From Leuctra nigra (lineage: Eukaryota > Arthropoda > Insecta > Plecoptera > Leuctridae), in contig OW203762.1 in the NCBI GenBank assembly GCA_934045905.1, positions 16,710,345 to 16,774,344 on the forward strand: a DNA stretch of 64,000 nucleotides. The letters are read 5' to 3'. Of this stretch, positions 11,373 through 23,362 are shown piece after piece. Each line of letters opens with the position of its first letter. Positions within the stretch are counted from its first letter, which is position 1. The notes beneath the pieces are model-generated. The model was not told the origin of the DNA and did not search any database. It worked only from the letters and a program-made list of their open reading frames with translations. The position numbers and the translations under genes are program-made.

Positions 11373-14294
11373 TTTCAAGTGGAGGGACATGCTGATAGAT
11401 ATTCTAAATCAAATTTCTTATAATTGGATGATCAGCACAAAACGGCACACTGCATACACTAAGTTAACAGAGACAGCTTATTTCCTTAACTAATTAAATT
11501 TCCCATCAAGTAAAGGTCTAACAACAATCTAACATGTGGAGATAATATAATGTATAATGTCGCATTAGCAAGCTCAGACTGCCGAGTATAGTTCAGCATG
11601 TAACAGTTTCTAGGTAAGTTCTTTCTCGAACTCAAGTTTCCCTTTCTAGTCTCCGTCGGTAAAGTTTCAAGAGAAGGAACTATCCAAGCAAGCTAAAAGC
11701 CCATAGGCCAAGTTAGTCGAGCTTGTAAGACGTAACAGCAGTCTGTTTGGAAGAGGAGAGAGAGAGATGTAGCGAACTTCTGGGCTGTTTCAAACAGCGC
11801 TTGTCGTGTATTGTTCGAACTAGACAGAGAGAGAAGGCGTTGCATCGGCTTTGGTCAGAGGTAAAATGGATGTTTGATAACAACCAGTTTGTTTTGCTAC
11901 ATGATCGAGAAGTATAAAAATAAGAACATGTTATTGTGGTTCAATATTATTATGAATTGGTTGTTGAGATGATGGTTTGAGTGTTTGGTATAGGAAGCGC
12001 GTTAGAGACGTAACTTTATCGCGTTAGGTGCTGTTGATTTCATTTGATTGAGTCTTCCTGAACTGAATCAGATTCCGTTAGTGGGGGAGTTAATGTGGAT
12101 AAGGAGAAGGGGAATCTGCAGACTGAAGCGTGTAATTGTTCGGGTTTGAAAGATCCTATCGAACATTTGAAAAGAGATCGGAGATATTTTGACAGCTACA
12201 TTTATATACATACCAGGTTGTCGAGGAAACAGGGAAATTAATTGATTTAAAATGTAGCCTGTTGGGGGGGAGGGGGGGGGAAGACGGGAGGTTGCAAATT
12301 GTTTGGTGCACAGTTTCATGAATGTATTCCACGGAATGTTCAAACTTTTTATGAACTAAAAATTATATTAAAACGCTTGAGTTGCTTGAGTGACTTCTAT
12401 GTTAGAAGAAGTCAGTATGTTCCTAGTTTTTCTTGTTGCTCTATTAGGTGTTTGTGGTACGAGCCCTTACATGGGCCCCCTTCCATAATCCGCGGGTTAT
12501 TTGAAGTTGGCAGCGCTAATTCTTCCGGAACATCGTGAAAATCTAGCCTTTTTAGGTACAATTTAGGAAAAACCAAAAGGAGTAGCATTAAAACTAAATT
12601 GAAGATAGGTTAGTTTTGGCATATGAGGTAAGGCATATGAGTCTTCCTTGCTAGGTAAAAACGCAGGGAAAATCATTAATAACAAATAAATTAGCTTAAC
12701 TTTTTGGCACCCTGTAATAACCGATATCGTCGTGCTCTTGTAAAACACAGCAATGAGTAATTGACGACGACTCTGTTATCTCCATCGTCATCTCGTTAAA
12801 TCGTTCAGTTTCCTTCTACTTTGTCGTGTTCATTCTCCAACAAGTTCCCCAGCGCTTTCGTTCCAGTATTTCCAGCAGTGTTACAATTACAGAGAGCGGC
12901 TCCCAATTAGAGGCCGGGGGTACGTCGCGGCGCCGGGCGGGGAAGGGGGGGGGGATGTGGATGCAAGCACGTCCGACTGCGCTGTCGGCGTCTTCATAGG
13001 TCTCGCCCTTGCAGTCGACGCGCTTCTCAACTTCCTAAATTAGAGGGCCAAAGCCCCTTGGTTACAATAAGAGAAACACACAACAAACGAACTAGGTGTA
13101 GGGGGAGGTAAATGATGAATGTTTAGGAAAGTGAATTTCAAAATTCGAAAGGATGACATAAATTAGTTATTTAGTTTTGTGAGAAGTTTCCTGAAGAGGC
13201 TTGTTGGGCTGATAATTTTGTTGTCACCTTCAGAAGATGCCAAAGCGGCAATTCGTGGTACATGATATTCATTTAACTGCTAATAACCAAATTTTATTTT
13301 GAGACAAATGAAATTAAATGAAATTATATTTCATGCTTGAGTAAATATTATGCGACATTTTAAAAGAGATCGTACACATTTTGGAAATTACAAATAAATA
13401 CACCTAAGACTAAAAATTTCAAGGAAACAGAAAAATTAAAAATTATATGATATAATATAAGAAGACAAAGACAAGATTTAAATAATTTAGATTGAGAGTT
13501 CACACCACTGAATTGTGTATACGTAAGGTTTTTTTTCAGAGAGGCAAAGAGGTTTTTCACGACAATATAAGGCTCGGTTGTATCAAACTAAATCGACACT
13601 TCCCCAACAGTTATTTGACTCCTGCCCGAGTGTAGATTTCGGCGTTATTTTTACACCTCTCTTGAATGAGTGTCGAAGTACCATGTGGCGCCCAATTCCA
13701 GCGCCATCTACAGACTCCTTGTCGCACTTCACCGCGCTCTAATAAACATTACAGATCATCCCAACCGACTCATCCCAAGACGACTTCAAGTAATGAGTCT
13801 AATAAAAGTGTAAATTTACTTCTCTCCGAGGTTCTCAGGAAGTCGTCTTTTAGTGCTCTGCACGAGCAGCATCGTTCCACTTTAACATCCGGCTAAGTCC
13901 TATTGCTAGGTGCTTGCTTCCGATGGGTATCATTGAAAATGTTGACGATAACATTTGGGTTGTTAAACACGTTTAAAGAAACGATATTTTGCTCTAAGTT
14001 TGAATGTTTATTTAATATCAGGAATCTTTCTAGGATATACAAGATCTCGCTTAGATGATGCATACTTTAGTACACCTGTTTATCTGTTTATTGTGTTGAA
14101 ATATTCCGATACGAGTGGTTTAATTTCGAAGTTTCTCTGGAAAAATCTTTATGTTTCCCAGTTTATTTATTTAAACTCACTATAAATGTACATAATTTCG
14201 TTACAATGAGTGTAACATTGCATTTCGCTCAGAATTGACCGAGATATAAAGGATATCCCATGACTTTAGTTAAGTATATCGAAAGACGCCCGAA

Positions 14295-14652
14295 TTATTA
14301 TTATTAAGTCTATATTCTCAACAGAGCCAGGCTCCACTAGTGAGAATGTAATATAGAGAAGGGAGGAGAGGAAACCCGGTACCGGCATGTAGCCTACTCC
14401 TGACGAAAGATACCAAAGGGACCAACGGCTTAACGTCCCTTCCGAAGGACGGTGTAACATTCACAGCACGAGCCTCCACAACCCGCGCCGTCGAGAGACT
14501 GAAAACAGGTGGAGGAAGGTCGTCACACTAACCCCAAACACCCCAGTCTCTCTGGCCCAACGGCAGCAACCTGGCAAGGCAAAGTTGAATGGTCACCCAT
14601 CCAATCGCTGACTGCGCTCAATGTTGCTTAACCTCGGTGATCTTCGATACTT
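14295..14652 (-). mobile_element. 5S rRNA-derived SINE, copy 2 (nearly complete)
   Basis: Read on the minus strand, the head at about 14647-14591 gives GATCACCGAGGTTAAGCAAC and then GATTGGATGGGTGACC. Both align with the 3' half of 5S rRNA (GATCACCGAAGTTAAGCAAC and TTGGATGGGTGACC). The body is shared with 6824-7136. The 3' end has a TAATAATAATAATT tail (about 14295-14308). A SINE with a 5S-derived promoter belongs to the SINE3-like class. It is not a functional 5S gene: the 5' half is missing and the rest is SINE body. Confidence 0.8.
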
Positions 14653-14804
14653 GTTTGTGGACAGCAGTGTTCAGGAAAGAAACCTTCAATTTTATAAATC
14701 AAAATGGTGTAACTAAAAATCATATGCTTAAAATCGCATTGAAATGTGGTTAAATCGTGTATGGACATATTACAACGCTTGTGACATGGAATGCAATTAT
14801 GCTA

Positions 14805-15055
14805 TAAATGCTGTATCTCTGAGGTAGAAGGCCTGAACTCCAATTCTATGGATCTTGAGGTAGTTCAAAAATCCGTAATTCTGCCTTCATCTATACAATC
14901 ATATTTGTAATAGTAACACTATAGTCAAATTGAAAGAAAATACTGCAATACAACTGTATTTGTCAAATAGCAATTGAAATAGCTTGGTTACAACATTCCA
15001 AAAGGTGCACCGCAAACCGAGAAAATTAACATATAGCCTTCTACCGTGGAGGGTT
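14805..15055 (-). mobile_element. MITE-like repeat, copy 2 of 3
   Basis: Shares AATCATATTTGTAAT (14897-14911), AACTGTATTTGTCAAAT (about 14951-14968) and a terminal CCTTCTACC block (about 15034) with the copies at 2978-3240 (inverted) and 44630-44790 (same orientation). The order of blocks is preserved. No protein is encoded. Confidence 0.55.
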
Positions 15056-15187
15056 ATTAAAAATGTCCATGTCGTCTTGTTTCACTTGATACGGGCACAC
15101 TGCAGGCGTGAGTGTTATCAATGTCACATGGTAGTGACGCCATATCAATTGATACGAGACGACAAGGAAGTTGGGATAACCTAAAAT

Positions 15188-15672
15188 CTTAAAAAAGTTG
15201 ACACTTTTTGCTTAACCTTCAACTTGTTTACGTGTTAAAAATGAAAACGTACATGGTTCTAAAACGTGAATCTCACGAATTGGCCTCCTGAGCTGAGATA
15301 CATAATAGATCAGACTGAAGAGACTAGACATACACTTCCCCCACCCCACCACACATAAGACGAATACAACTTGAAAAAGTTGACAACTATTGCTTAGCTT
15401 TCAACTTGTTTATGTTTTAAAAATGAAAACGTCCATGGTTTCAAAACGTGAAAACTCAAGAATTGGCCTCCTGAGCTAAGGTACAGAATAGATCAGAATA
15501 AACAGACTAGACCTACACTTCCCCCACCCCACCACACATAAGACGAATACAACTTGAAAAAGTTGACAACTATTGCTTAGCTTTCAACATTTTCACGCTT
15601 AAACAATGAAAACCTACATGGTTTCAAAACGTGAATCGCATGAATAGGCCTCCTGAGCTACGGTACAGAATC
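15188..15672. repeat. Tandem repeat, 2.7 copies of about 182 bp
   Basis: GTTGACA recurs at 15197, 15379 and 15562. Each unit goes on with TTTCAACTTGTTTA, AAAATGAAAACGT, a GGCCTCCTGAGCT block and, in units 1 and 2, ACTTCCCCCACCCCACC with CACACATAAGACGAATACAA. The third copy stops at about 15672. Copies 2 and 3 are closer to each other than to copy 1. Confidence 0.9.
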
Positions 15673-16721
15673 AAAAGAAGATACTTTGTAAACATCTCTT
15701 CAGAATTCACCAACCGACCGAATCCCTACAAATCATAATAAGCCCCCAATAAGTCATCTGCGCCATTATCACAACGCGCAGCGCCGCAACAAATACATCG
15801 TATCGCGAAACGTATCGCAGCAATTAGCTCTCTGATCGACGTAATTATCGACTCTCGAAACAAGCTGAGCTAATGAACACGGCCCGTCCGGAATCATGTT
15901 CGGTCTGCATGGCCATTTGTCTGCATGCCCACAGTTACATGGTGATCGCCCGTCTCCATTATATCACCATTAATTCCCAGAGTATAATACTGAAATTATA
16001 CACTAGATGGCAGAGCGATCGACGAGGCCGTTTCGCATGTGGTGAAATTAATCAATCTGGGGGATGGACACTGTACAAGCTAGTTAGTAATTATTACCAT
16101 ATGCAATTTTAGTTCGGTTTCTAGAGGTTGATTGTGTGTTTCAGGTAGCTTTATTCAAGGGATGTTGTCAATGTAGCGACTGATGAAGCTCGTCTCTTGC
16201 ATTGGCGGTCTATTGCAACCAATCCCGTCCCATTGAAAATAATGTAGAAACAGTTGTTAAATGTTTTCCAATGCCACTTGGATTGAGTTCATCGGGTTGC
16301 ATAACATGTCAGGCGCAAATGCAACAACGAATCCTAGTGGAGAGCTTTGGAAGCTGATGTGCACACTCTGTTTGTTGAGTGTGAAGACGTAGAACGTTTT
16401 GGAGACTCGAAACTTGCGAATTTCGCATAACTGTTTCACAATTTATGTGTGAATTTATTAGAATTAATAAAAATAATGACTAGAAGAACAGTTGTGACTT
16501 TGTTAACCAACTCTTCCTATTGTAAAGCTCCTATTGCAATATCGATTACCAAATATTTGGCAGGCAATTGTGATGGTAACCTTCCCAGCATTTGCCTCTC
16601 AACTGAAGGCAATCTCGAAAACATCTCAGTCAGAAGGACGGCCTCGAGAATCGAACCAGGAACTTAAAGAATCCAGAGCGTAGACTGAACCAACTTTCAG
16701 TAGGATTATGAGTTGTTTTCC

Positions 16722-16912
16722 AATAGACAACATCATAAATTATCTAGTTAGCTCTGCTTTTCAAAAAATTTCATATGCAGTACCGTGATCCAAGTATCTA
16801 TTATGGTTTTTCAACAATGGATCATAACCATAATAGATACTTGGATCACGGTACTGCATATGAAATTTTTTGAAAAGCAGAGCTTACTAGATAATTTATG
16901 ATGTTGTCTATT
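16722..16912. mobile_element. Foldback element (87-bp arms, 17-bp loop)
   Basis: The left arm (16722-16808) and the right arm (16826-16912) are reverse complements with one mismatch in 87 bp (TAGTTAGCTC against TAGTAAGCTC). The 17-base loop contains TTCAACAATGGATC. A diverged full-length relative is at 62715-62895, so this is a dispersed element (foldback/MITE class) and not a one-off palindrome. It lies in the 18.4-kb Side-gene intron; if transcribed, it would fold into a long, almost perfect hairpin. No clear target duplication was seen. Confidence 0.9.
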
Positions 16913-19785
16913 ACTTGTTCCGGCATTGACCACATTGAATAAATACGCACGTGTGTCACTTATTATTCAAATTGAATAATATGTAAAACATCAATTAATT
17001 TTCTTTTTAAATACCAACCATAATTGTGAGAAGTAATTTCATAACATTGAACGAATTACCTCTCCAAACTTAAGATAGATGACATCAAGAATATTTTAAA
17101 TTATGGCTTTTAAAAGCACATGCCTCATGTCAGTTATGAAGTCTTGGCTTTGAATTAAAATTTTTATCGCCTAAAGTAAACAATATATGAGCTCATAAAT
17201 TTCAGTCAACCCATGAAAAAAAAAATAGTGTAATTTTTGTCTTGGTTTATTTTATCTGTGTTCACGTTTCCATATTTCACTTCTCCGCTGTGTTATTTTT
17301 ACGCGCAGAGATAAACAAAGTTTAGAGCAAAAACGCGTTCGACATAATTTTATTCGCCGCTCGTAACTCTGTATAAAGAGATTTTTTACGAGTCAGGTTG
17401 GACGTCGACGTGTTGACCTGGCGCAAACTTTCACGCGCCCCGCAAAAACCAAGTGCAACCGGAGTTCTGCACGAGTTTTTAATTTTTTACTACTTCTTTT
17501 CATCACGAGTAAGTTTTACAAAATGTAACTTTGTTTTTTTTCTGTCAAGTTTGAATGTTTCTATCAGACACTTGGATAAATCGTAATCGTGATGTATTCT
17601 AGAGACAGCTCACGTGCGATCCTGGGTTCAGTGCCAAGTCCGAGGAGGACTGATCGTGGTTAGTCGAGATTTTAACAGTGATTGAGTATTTTCCTTCATT
17701 CCATATACTTGCATAATTATTTCCCCATGGAAAATTGACATTAATAACATCATTATTGTACTTTTAAATTATAATATTGCATTTCAATTGTTGTTATTAT
17801 TATACCTTTAGGTATTATCTATCATTCCCACAAAACAAATTGAGGCCATTCGAAAATAATCATTGGGATGATGCCTATGTTCTGATCAATGTTTTCCTTT
17901 TAAATTACTATTTTAATAAAAAAAAGTAAGAAGCTTTATCAAAAACATTGCTTTTGCTGTTGAAAGATATAGGTAATACGATAAATTGATAAAACTACCA
18001 TTCAAGTGGACAGGGTAAGGGCAGCTTAAAGGCAACTGAAATTTCAAAAGAAAATCTGTATCAATTAAATGTCTTTCCTCTACATTCAAGTCGAAAAAAA
18101 ATCATTTTCGCTGCAGAGTCTTACAAATCGATGTTTAAATTTACAATCGCAATTCTCATAAACACTTGAAAAACAGTAAAATACCGAACGTGCCTTCAAA
18201 CATTAAAGTAACAACAATCATGTGTCACATAACTGTCCTACTGGAGGCGATAATTTCTCCTTTCAAATGACCATTTCGAATATTGGTCATATTTCACCTA
18301 GCTTTAAACAATTAGCAGTTGCTTCGACTCAGTTTTAAAGAGCTGTATTCTCATAGGAAATGAACGATACATACCGCATTTCAATATTAAATCACGATAA
18401 CCACATATCAGATATTTAGATATCTCCATTGTAACCTATACAAATGTAATAATAATGACCCTATGCACTGGAACTGACGTATTAAATAAACCAGCGATTT
18501 GTGGTGAGGTCACATTAATTGCGGTAACTATTTTTTTATTTCAATCAATGAAAATGTTTGTGGGAACAAATCCGTATAATAAATAATGATGTCCAAAACT
18601 GAATTCATAATGTCATGAACATTTTATGATGAAACTTTAATTCCATTGTGTTATTTTATTACTCGCAATTGACATGGATCGTAGATTAGCAACGGGTTTG
18701 TCGCTGTGTGGATTTCGTTCAGAATGCCGTGAATTCAGTCAGAGACATTTCATAAACGTTGTTTTAATTGCATTCATCATTGTTCAATCACATTCAAAGG
18801 GAGGATAATTGGCATTTGAAAAAAGTCCCGTTGAAATGAGTTTTCGCGAAGCTCTTCGGATTAGGATCGCGGTATACGAAACTGAGCTGGGTAGGAAATT
18901 GGGCTTGAAATATTTAACTTCGAAAAGAATTGGATTCAATTATAAATAATGCGATTTACAATTGTTCGGCTTTGGATTTTGGTTTTATGTAATTCTTGAA
19001 ATCCCGGAATTTGAAACAACAGATGATGGTATTTTACAATATTCTCGTCAATTATAATGCAGGGGAAATAGCGAAGTTAAAAAGTGCAATAGCAGCTTGT
19101 GTCACACACTAACTTTAGTATAGTGTTAAAATAAGTAGGTCGCACTTAATTTGGTAGCAAATATCGTAAATGTTTTTAGAGTACAATATTCTTTTTTATT
19201 AATCTACATGTATCTATCCATCATGGCACTATTTCAGATTGGGTTAAAGCTCTAATTATTTTCGTAAATCAGGAAGTACAGTCAGGTCAATATGTTGTTC
19301 CGGATTGTTCCATTAGAAAGCTAAAGTGTCAAATGGCTAAATAGTAACTCTGTATTCATGTGTAAAATAATGTGCGCGGTTTGGTTTTGTTTACTTGAAA
19401 TACACTTGGAATTATTGTATCGAAGTTGGTATTTGTTCCATTGAATTAAGATTTTTTAGAATTCTTGAATTTTTTATATGCCACTTTTACTACGATTGTT
19501 CACAGACTTTTAGATTTAAAAGTCAATGTGTTTTTCGTCTTTTTGTATGAGGAAATTATGGTTTATAGTTGATGAACTCAATTTTCATCTATAATGTATT
19601 TTATTTAAATTAGCATATCGTCACAATAATTATCATAGATTCATGACTGCATACATATTACGATGATAATTCTTTTTGACACCTTGTAGATTACGCTAAG
19701 ATAGAAAGACACTTTGCTCAACAAGCTGACTACCGTTAAATACATTTACATTACTTTCCAATTACATTATCGATTTCTCAAGGCA

Positions 19786-19808
19786 AAACATGACATGACA
19801 TGACATTA
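19786..19808. repeat. ACATG short tandem repeat
   Basis: About four ACATG/ACATT units in a row. Confidence 0.6.
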
Positions 19809-21998
19809 AATGACAAACAACTAAAAAACGTCGACACATTTTTCCATCAACCTGAAAAACGATATTACCTCTTGAGTAAATACGTGATGTGTTATGTAAA
19901 TTCAGTTACAGTTGCGATCATTTCCGATGGACATGGAAGTAAATCAAATATAATACATAGGTATTTATTTATTCCGCGAAAATAAAGCTGGACTTTTGTC
20001 AATTCTCTATACAGAAAAACGTACAGGGCAGGGTATTATTCGATATTATAATACATTTTCAAGTACATTTTAATCTATTTGGTAACGGAAATTTTTATCT
20101 CAGAATATGCTTTAATGCTATGATTTGCTATACTAATAATGGAATTTGTTGGACTAATAGTTTTTTACATCAGAATGTCAACACTATTTTCTCTGTGGCT
20201 TATCTGTTTCTACATTATTTTGAATGTGCTTGTGAGATGGAAACCCTTCATAATCTCAAGTGTTCCTAATGAATCTAAAGATGCAATTGAATGCCGAAGC
20301 TATCCGAGCGGCAGTAATTTTATATTTACAACATTTGCAACTATGGCCATGAGAGCATTTCAGAAAACTAGATTAGAGTATAGTTAATAAAGTTATATTT
20401 AATTAGAATAAAACGAGTACATTCTACCCGTATAGCTATTGCACTTCCCATTTAATATCCATATTGTTGGCATACATGATATTCAACGAAGAAATTATTA
20501 CAAAAGAGACTAAGCACTCATAATTATAACTTTTAATTAACTTCAGCCTCATTCTTCGTTTTTTCTTTTCGAATCATTCAAACTTCTCAGTCATTGCATT
20601 CATCAAGATGCATCTTCAAACCCATTTCAAACTTCTCACAGCAGATTCGCATCAGCGATTACATCAGTTGCTACTACTATGCGTTTTGTCTAGACATTTA
20701 CTATTTTTTCCTCTATTTTGCAGATAACTTTCCTGGCTCCATCTTATTTACCTCATCTCTCATTGCTGGGATAGTCTACATGGAACGTTGCCAAACCTCA
20801 TCCCTTTCAGCTCGATTGTGTACGACGTTGGATACACGCTGGAATAATGCGCCGGTCCACCTTCAATAATTTCCAACATGGCGAACGAGAGACTGCACAG
20901 AGGTGATTTATGTTCAAGAATTGGAGCTAAATATTCCTGTTCATCCCCCACACAACGCCCAACGGAGCAGCTATACACAAGCGAAGGAACAAACTATCAA
21001 AATGTGAAAAAAAGATTTGATTGATGTTGTCAATTTTTCTGGCAGGAGATCAAACGATCCTGCAGGGTAGAAAAGGAAAAGAAGAATAAGGTCCTTCGCG
21101 ATTTATGATTGCTCCAGGGAAAGAAATTCATTTCGTTTTCTTTGACTTTCACTTTCACCCTCTTTGTGAAGTTGTTCGTAGCTGAGAATTATAATTATAT
21201 TGATACTGTCTCTTCATTACACATTATAGAGATCAAACCATCTGATTTTTGTAAGTGACAAACTGAAACTCGATTTCGCTGTCAGATGAAATGTCTATAA
21301 AGTTGGATTCCAATTAAGTTGCTTCCAATACTTTTCATTACAAAAGACTCTGTGTCAATTAATTAAGTCGTCTGCGCGTACCTTTCTTCCATACAGAAAT
21401 ATAATTTCATTTAGTCGCAAGCAAACAGTTGAATAATATTCGTTTGATTCCCAGCTCATTATAATGAAGAACAATTCAAAGTAAATAGAAGAAATCCTTC
21501 ATGAGTCCAGTCTTCATGAATCACATGGAAATAAGTTTTATTACATTTTAAGAGAATGAATGTAACCGTTCATTAATTGAAGTAAGACCTGTAATATCGT
21601 GATGAATCCTTTTGGGTATGAACGTGAATGCTATTTTTAATGCAGTCAAACTCTTAGAAAGTAAAATGCATATGATCCATATTTATTTTAAAAAATCTGC
21701 CAAATCGACCGAGAACTTGAATGGTTATTACAATTGTAAGGTTATTTAGAAACGATATGTGTAAAATTTGTTTTCTAGAGGAATACTTTTTCACCGAACC
21801 TTGAATTTTTAAAAGTCATTCGTTTTGACTTGGCATCCAATCCCAAGGTCTATAGAGTAGTAACTTTGACACATCATATAAATTTACATGCAATACAGTT
21901 GCTTGCTTATCATCATGTAACGTTTCCCTAGTTAATTATTTCATGTAATGAAATTCAAATGACGAATATTAAATTCTAAAAGAAAATCATAATTCATT

Positions 21999-22245
21999 AA
22001 GCGAGCGGAGCGAGCGTCTCCACTTGACTCTTGCGGCACTTTCTCTGTGTGTGTGTTTGTTTGTTTGTTTGTTTTTTTGCTGGTTCAACCCAGGCCGCAC
22101 CGGTCAACGTATCGATCTGAAATTTTGCACACACCTTCATCTCATACTAACTTAGACCCCTATAGTTTTTGAGAAAGATCCGTTCACAAATAAAAAAAAT
22201 CTCGTTTTCCCATATAAATAGCATTGTAGGTTCGAGGAGTCCGTT
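21999..22245 (+). mobile_element. Interspersed repeat starting with GCGAGCGGAGCGAGCGTC
   Basis: Starts with GCGAGCGGAGCGAGCGTC followed by TCCACTTGA, then a (TG)n/(TTTG)n microsatellite (22046-22077), then ATCGATCTGAAATTTTGCAC (22112-22131) and TAGTTTTTGAGAAAGATCC. The starting block recurs, inverted, at about 33789-33814, and the core recurs at 7301 and, inverted, at 51302. It looks like a non-autonomous transposon; its class is unknown. Confidence 0.6.
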
Positions 22246-23225
22246 GCGGCCGCCCGATGCGCTCCATTCAAAACAACTCGGAAGCAAGCAGCTGTCTACC
22301 TCTTATTGTTTGAATACGTAACAATTATTTCTTTGTGGTTAGATAATAGTTAAAGCAATACATGCGAGGTTATACTTAGGGTTTATTCTATTATTTTTGA
22401 AGATGTAGTTAATTGGTATAGGTATTTATTGTTTATGAGAGTTTTAACATGCAGTCTTACTTCCAAACTTTTCAAAGGCTGAACAAATTATTTGTAGACC
22501 GATGAAATGTCTGCTTGATTGTAGAAATAAATAGTTGGTTGGTTGATAATTGAAATTATGTTTATGAAATATTTATTTCATTTGTATCAGATACAATGTG
22601 TTAGGTTTGTGTTAGGTAAGCAATGTGCTAGAAGAAATAAGCTCTTTTATACGGAACGGCAAGTAACTGTTTGGATAATGTTTCTTAAATTATGTTTGCT
22701 CATATGAGCACTTAGATAATGGCCTATTTTGTGGTTTGAATCTCTGTATTTTTTTATTTATAATAATTCCATAATACCTACGTACCTAAATACTGAAATA
22801 AATACACATGAGTGTGTATCATGTTGCAATGACTTGCAATAACTGTTGCAATAACTTGCAATGAGAAGCAAATTCAGCTATTTTTTATATAATTTAGTGG
22901 ATCGTGCTTCTAGATTTCAGTTGTTTTAGGTATATTATTGCCGGCTTTTAAGGAATTATGGTTCGAGGTGTTGCACGTATCCGTGCTCGCTTATCAACGC
23001 GTTACACAGAGCGTTTTCCTAGTTTAACTTCCATGACATTTTTACCAACTCTTTAATATGCGAACTATGCTTAATCGTAAAACGTGCAAGTCTCATAACA
23101 TGTTTCACCTAAACACTCGCGGTCGTCCGTTGCCAAATGGGCGTCATTAAAGGCTCAACAACCACCAACACACTTTTTGATTAATGGTCCACAGAAATAG
23201 GCTCTATTTCTGTCGTGGTTTGTAC

Positions 23226-23355
23226 CTGTACAATGGCATCCCCATCGAGTCTTTGAACCAGAGGACCAAGTTGACCCGATCGCCGGCCGGTGGTGTGACG
23301 TCACAAGGTAGCTCGGCGTCCATGCCAGCGGCCGCCCACACCACGTGAGCAGGCA
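23226..23355 (-). CDS. Side-family exon: first half of Ig domain 1
   Basis: This 130-nt exon (phase 1 in, phase 2 out) has 42 full codons. The acceptor on the minus strand reads TTTTCAG (23356-23362); the donor is AGGTACA, with GT at 23224-23225. It encodes V-PAHVVWAAAG, the first Ig1 cysteine in ELPCDVTPP, the core Trp in VNLVLWFKD, and ends at GMPLY plus two bases of the next codon. This LPCD...VLWFK...PLY pattern is the Side Ig1 signature. It aligns closely with the plus-strand exon at 54872-55004, with the same phases. In the family, the exon before it encodes the signal peptide; it should lie upstream (above 23.4 kb on this strand) but could not be identified. Confidence 0.9.
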
Positions 23356-23362
23356 CTGAAAA

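Larger units (their letters stand above)
4823..23225 (-). other. 18.4-kb intron of the minus-strand Side gene
   Basis: This is the intron between the two halves of Ig domain 1. No coding exon could be supported in it. It holds the 5-kb hAT-like remnant, both 5S-derived SINEs, the 14-unit minisatellite, a three-copy tandem repeat, one foldback element and other repeat fragments listed separately. The sub-stretches 7346-9880, 11373-14294, 17000-21998 and 22246-23225 are AT-rich with no recognisable element, except for small GC-richer islands near 12900-13034 and 15770-15990 of unknown role. Confidence 0.75.
1094..23355 (-). other. Partial gene model: Sidestep-family Ig receptor (4 exons)
   Basis: Gene span on the minus strand, joining 23226-23355, 4611-4822, 2764-2874 and 1094-1297. 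The intron lengths are 18,403, 1,736 and 1,466 nt. All introns are GT-AG, and the junction phases (2, 1, 1) join without a stop. The joined product gives Ig domain 1 (Cys in ELPCDV, Trp in VLWFKD, Cys in FRCRID) and Ig domain 2 (Cys in VACHARG, Trp-Trp in VTWWRG, Cys in FECRAQ). The junction reading PLYSLDARGGD is a hallmark of Sidestep proteins. From family knowledge, Side proteins are type I membrane proteins with about five Ig domains and an FN3-like region, and they act as Beat ligands or receptors in the nervous system. The signal-peptide exon (expected above 23.4 kb, ending in phase 1) and the later exons (below position 1) are missing, so this is a fragment. Which Side paralogue it is cannot be told. 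Confidence 0.85.

Noticed and set aside
10419..11493. Long open frames of a repetitive 36-residue unit (GVAYILLIPVRS...)
   Set aside because: They follow the minisatellite wherever units are 108 bp and break at each 107- or 103-bp unit; no splice or start context.
12920..13034. Possible minus-strand exon with a CKGETYEDADSAVGRACIH-like peptide
   Set aside because: Weak acceptor and no clear donor; runs into a poly-Pro stretch from a G-rich repeat; no known family recognised.
14591..14647. 5S rRNA gene
   Set aside because: Only the 3' half is present and it is fused to a repeated SINE body.
16620..16660. GGTTCGATTCTC on the minus strand, resembling a tRNA T-loop
   Set aside because: The stem does not pair and there is no remaining tRNA body.
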